64,000 nt of DNA from Streptomyces sp. DT2A-34 (lineage in GTDB: Bacteria > Actinomycetota > Actinomycetes > Streptomycetales > Streptomycetaceae): assembly GCF_030499515.1 (NCBI RefSeq), contig NZ_JASTWJ010000001.1:9404001-9468000 (forward strand), in the 5' to 3' direction. The stretch's first letter is position 1; each line of letters begins with the position of its first letter. This document shows positions 62,057 to 64,000 of this stretch, one piece after another. The translations under genes and the position numbers were made by a program. The notes beneath the pieces were generated by a model. It made no database searches. It was not told the origin of the DNA and saw only the letters and a list, made by a program, of their open reading frames with translations.

Positions 62057-63277
62057 ATGACCGTACCCAGGACCGACACCGACCGAGGCCCCGCTCGCAT
62101 CGAGGAGTCGGCGGACTGGCAGCGCGCTCTGCGCGCCCAGTTCCCGATCATCACCGCACACCCGGAGCTGGCCTACCTGGACAGCGCCGCCACCGCCCAG
62201 AAACCGCAGGCCGTACTCGACACCGTCCACACCTACCTCACCACGACCAACGCCAACGCGGGACGCGGCACCTACACCTGGGCCAACCGGACCACCTCCC
62301 TGGTCGAGCAGACCCGCGACCGGGTCCGGCGGTTCCTGGGCGACCCCGCCCCGACCCGGTCGGCCGTGCACTTCACCAGCGGCACCACCGAAGGCCTGCG
62401 CGGCATCGCCCACGACTGGCTGCCCGGGTTCCTCGCCGACGGCGACGAGATCGTCGTTCCGGTCGCCGACCACGAGGCCAACATCGCGCCCTGGCTGGAG
62501 GCCCAACGGCAGCTGGCGCGGCAGGGCGTCCACATCCGCGTCCGGCCGATGCCGTACCAGCGGGCGTCCGGCGACTACGACCACACCGCGCTCACGGAAC
62601 TGGCCGGTCCGCGCACCCGGTTCGTTGCCGCCAGTCACGTCCACCACGTGTACGGCGGCAACATGAACATCCACCGCATCCGCCGGGCGGTCGGCCCGGA
62701 CGCGGTCATCTGCCTGGACGCCGCCCAGAGCATCGGCCATCTGCCCGTGTCCGTCGCCGACCTGGACGTCGACTTCGTCGTCTTCTCCGGGCACAAGGCC
62801 ATGGCACTGCCCGGCACGGGAGCCGTCTGGGCCCGCCAGGCGCGCGGCCCGCAGTTCACACCGGGCGGCTGGTCCGGCACCCCCAACACGGTCGGCATCG
62901 CCTCCCTCGCCACCGCCCTGGACTGGCTGGACGCCGCCGGCACCGACCGGATCGAGCAGTGGACGGTCGCCCTGGCGGCCCGGCTCACCGACGGACTGCG
63001 TCACCTCGACGCCTACGAGATCCTCGGCTGCCGGACCAGCCTGGCCGCCGACTCGTCCGTACAGCAGCGCCAGGGCATCGTCACCTTCCGCCACCGTGCC
63101 GTGGACTCCGGTGACCTGGGCTTCATCCTCTTCAGCCACGGCTTCATGGTCCGTTCCGACCAGCACTGCCAGGGCAGCGCGGGGGAGCGGACCGGCTCGG
63201 TGCGGGTGAGTCTGCACGTCTACAACACCGCCGAGGAGGTCGACCGGCTGCTGGCCGTCCTTGCCACCCTCGGGTGA
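62057..63277 (+). CDS. SufS-like class V aminotransferase-fold PLP enzyme
   Basis: A 406-residue fold-type I PLP enzyme of the cysteine desulfurase (SufS/CsdA) group. LAYLDSAATAQKPQAVLD, the His in VADHEANIAPWL, CLDAAQSIGHLP, PLP Lys247 in VVFSGHKAMALPG and a Cys371 in RSDQHCQGSAGE correspond to the desulfurase site, though the loop RSDQHCQG differs from the usual RAGHHCAQP. It lies 5 bp after the rhodanese fusion gene, so a persulfide hand-off to that rhodanese is plausible. ATG at 62057. It is too specialised in context to be the housekeeping SufS. Confidence 0.85.
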   Translation: MTVPRTDTDRGPARIEESADWQRALRAQFPIITAHPELAYLDSAATAQKPQAVLDTVHTYLTTTNANAGRGTYTWANRTTSLVEQTRDRVRRFLGDPAPTRSAVHFTSGTTEGLRGIAHDWLPGFLADGDEIVVPVADHEANIAPWLEAQRQLARQGVHIRVRPMPYQRASGDYDHTALTELAGPRTRFVAASHVHHVYGGNMNIHRIRRAVGPDAVICLDAAQSIGHLPVSVADLDVDFVVFSGHKAMALPGTGAVWARQARGPQFTPGGWSGTPNTVGIASLATALDWLDAAGTDRIEQWTVALAARLTDGLRHLDAYEILGCRTSLAADSSVQQRQGIVTFRHRAVDSGDLGFILFSHGFMVRSDQHCQGSAGERTGSVRVSLHVYNTAEEVDRLLAVLATLG

Positions 63278-63296
63278 CGTACCGCCATGAGAGGTA

Positions 63297-63313
63297 ATGG
63301 GAACCGTTTCCAT
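63297..63313. promoter_or_regulatory. Fur/Zur-like or LacI-like dyad
   Basis: ATGGGAAC-C-GTTTCCAT is a 17-bp dyad with 7 of 8 arm pairs, odd-centred like Zur/Fur boxes (7-1-7) and also close to LacI-type GGAACCGTTTCC. It lies 20 bp after the third PLP gene and 61 bp before the methyltransferase, so it would act on a second promoter inside the cluster. Confidence 0.55.
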
Positions 63314-63373
63314 CTTGTAGTGTCGGCGCCGAGGGTGTGAGACAGGTGCGAGACGGCGAGGTGGCACGACCGG

Positions 63374-64000
63374 ATGGGGCTGAGCCTGGCGACGGCGGAG
63401 CGATGGGTGGAGCGCTGGGAACGCCAGCAGCGGCGGTACGCCGTGGACCGCGAGGAGCGTTTCACGGTGATCGGCGACGTGGTCGAGCAGACCGTGGCGG
63501 GCGGCCCGGCCAGGCCGCTGGTCGTGGACCTCGGCTGCGGTCCCGGATCGCTGGCGGCCCGGCTGGCCCGGCGGTTGTCGCACGCGGACATCGTGGGCGT
63601 GGACATGGATCCGCTGCTGCTGGAGCTGGCCCGCACCCACCACGCGGACGCGGCCCGCTACGTGGACGTGGTGATCGGAGAGGAGGGCTGGACAACGGCC
63701 CTGCGGCTGGACCGCCCGCTCGACGCGGCCGTGTCGACGACGGCCCTGCACTATCTGGGCGTGGACGCCCTGTACCGCGTCTACCGGCAGCTCGCGGCGC
63801 TGCTGCGGCCCGGCGGCGTCCTCGTCAACGGTGACCACTTCCCGCACGACGACGCCCGGCTCGCCGAACTCACCGGGTGCGTCGGTCGCCGCCACGCCGA
63901 ACGCGGGCAGGCCTTCGCCCACGAGGACTGGGCCTCCTGGTGGACGGCCGTCGCGAAGGATCCCGAGCTGACCGACCTCCTCGCCGAACGCCGCCGCCGA
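63374..64000 (+). CDS. SAM-dependent methyltransferase (cut by window edge)
   Basis: The first 209 codons of a class I methyltransferase: VVDLGCGPGSLAARLARRL is motif I, VGVDMDPLLLELA motif II and AAVSTTALHYLGVDALYRV the next strand-helix region. ATG at 63374 is the likely start. The gene runs off the right edge. It follows the three PLP genes by 96 bp with its own dyad upstream, and is probably part of the same pathway, methylating the product. Confidence 0.85.
   Translation, partial: MGLSLATAERWVERWERQQRRYAVDREERFTVIGDVVEQTVAGGPARPLVVDLGCGPGSLAARLARRLSHADIVGVDMDPLLLELARTHHADAARYVDVVIGEEGWTTALRLDRPLDAAVSTTALHYLGVDALYRVYRQLAALLRPGGVLVNGDHFPHDDARLAELTGCVGRRHAERGQAFAHEDWASWWTAVAKDPELTDLLAERRRR

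Overview
The window is chromosomal DNA from a high-GC actinomycete, almost certainly a Streptomyces. The evidence is extreme GC bias at third codon positions, frequent GTG and TTG starts, leaderless promoters, a single TTA codon, and Streptomyces-type families (SCO2400-like, DUF6332-like, DUF6986-like, class F sortase, mycothiol-dependent maleylpyruvate isomerase-like, deazaflavin-dependent nitroreductase). About 56 protein-coding genes are supported. I saw no rRNA, tRNA, CRISPR array, insertion sequence, prophage or replication origin.

Layout: 0-5.8 kb holds a membrane thioredoxin, a flavin reductase behind a tiny cysteine-containing leader peptide, etfBA, a secreted EEP-fold phosphatase/nuclease and an HpcH-type lyase behind an IclR-like operator. 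5.8-17.8 kb holds a receptor Ser/Thr kinase, a TTA-containing gene, a LacI/ROK sugar pair, a frameshifted gene remnant, an epimerase, a small secreted repeat protein, a TmrB-like/Nudix fusion, an APH-like kinase, an M20 dipeptidase and a geranylgeranyl-reductase-like flavoprotein. 17.8-26.1 kb is a run of regulator/target pairs (TetR/nitroreductase, a NarL-type two-component system, MarR/MFS) and a second MFS exporter.

26.2-35 kb is the most unusual regulatory region. A XylFGH-like ABC importer operon is divergent from a five-domain SpoIIE-type phosphatase that also carries its own anti-sigma-type ATPase domain. That phosphatase gene overlaps, by ATGA, a second XylF-like binding protein paralogous to the first. 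A GCS2-family ligase follows. 35-44.2 kb carries a Gfo/Idh/MocA-ThuA pair, a MerR/methyltransferase pair, a DesKR-like system facing a small membrane protein, and a large secreted TolB-amidohydrolase. 44.3-56.4 kb carries the SCO2400-like protein, lipoamide dehydrogenase, a CPBP protease, a methyltransferase, a secreted metallo-dipeptidase-like protein with a discoidin domain, a TetR regulator, an acyltransferase, a repeat-rich surface protein with a class F sortase, and htpG.

From 59.2 kb to the right edge is a tightly packed biosynthetic operon: a Y4yA-like decarboxylase-fold PLP enzyme, a cysteine-synthase-like PLP enzyme fused to a rhodanese, a SufS-like PLP enzyme, then a Fur/Zur- or LacI-type dyad and a methyltransferase cut by the window edge. 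Three unrelated PLP folds plus a sulfur-carrier domain suggest a specialised pathway, possibly a metallophore or sulfur-containing amino acid, that continues outside the window. This cluster and the phosphatase/binding-protein module are the best candidates for undescribed systems. All functions are inferred from motifs read by eye; no database search was run.
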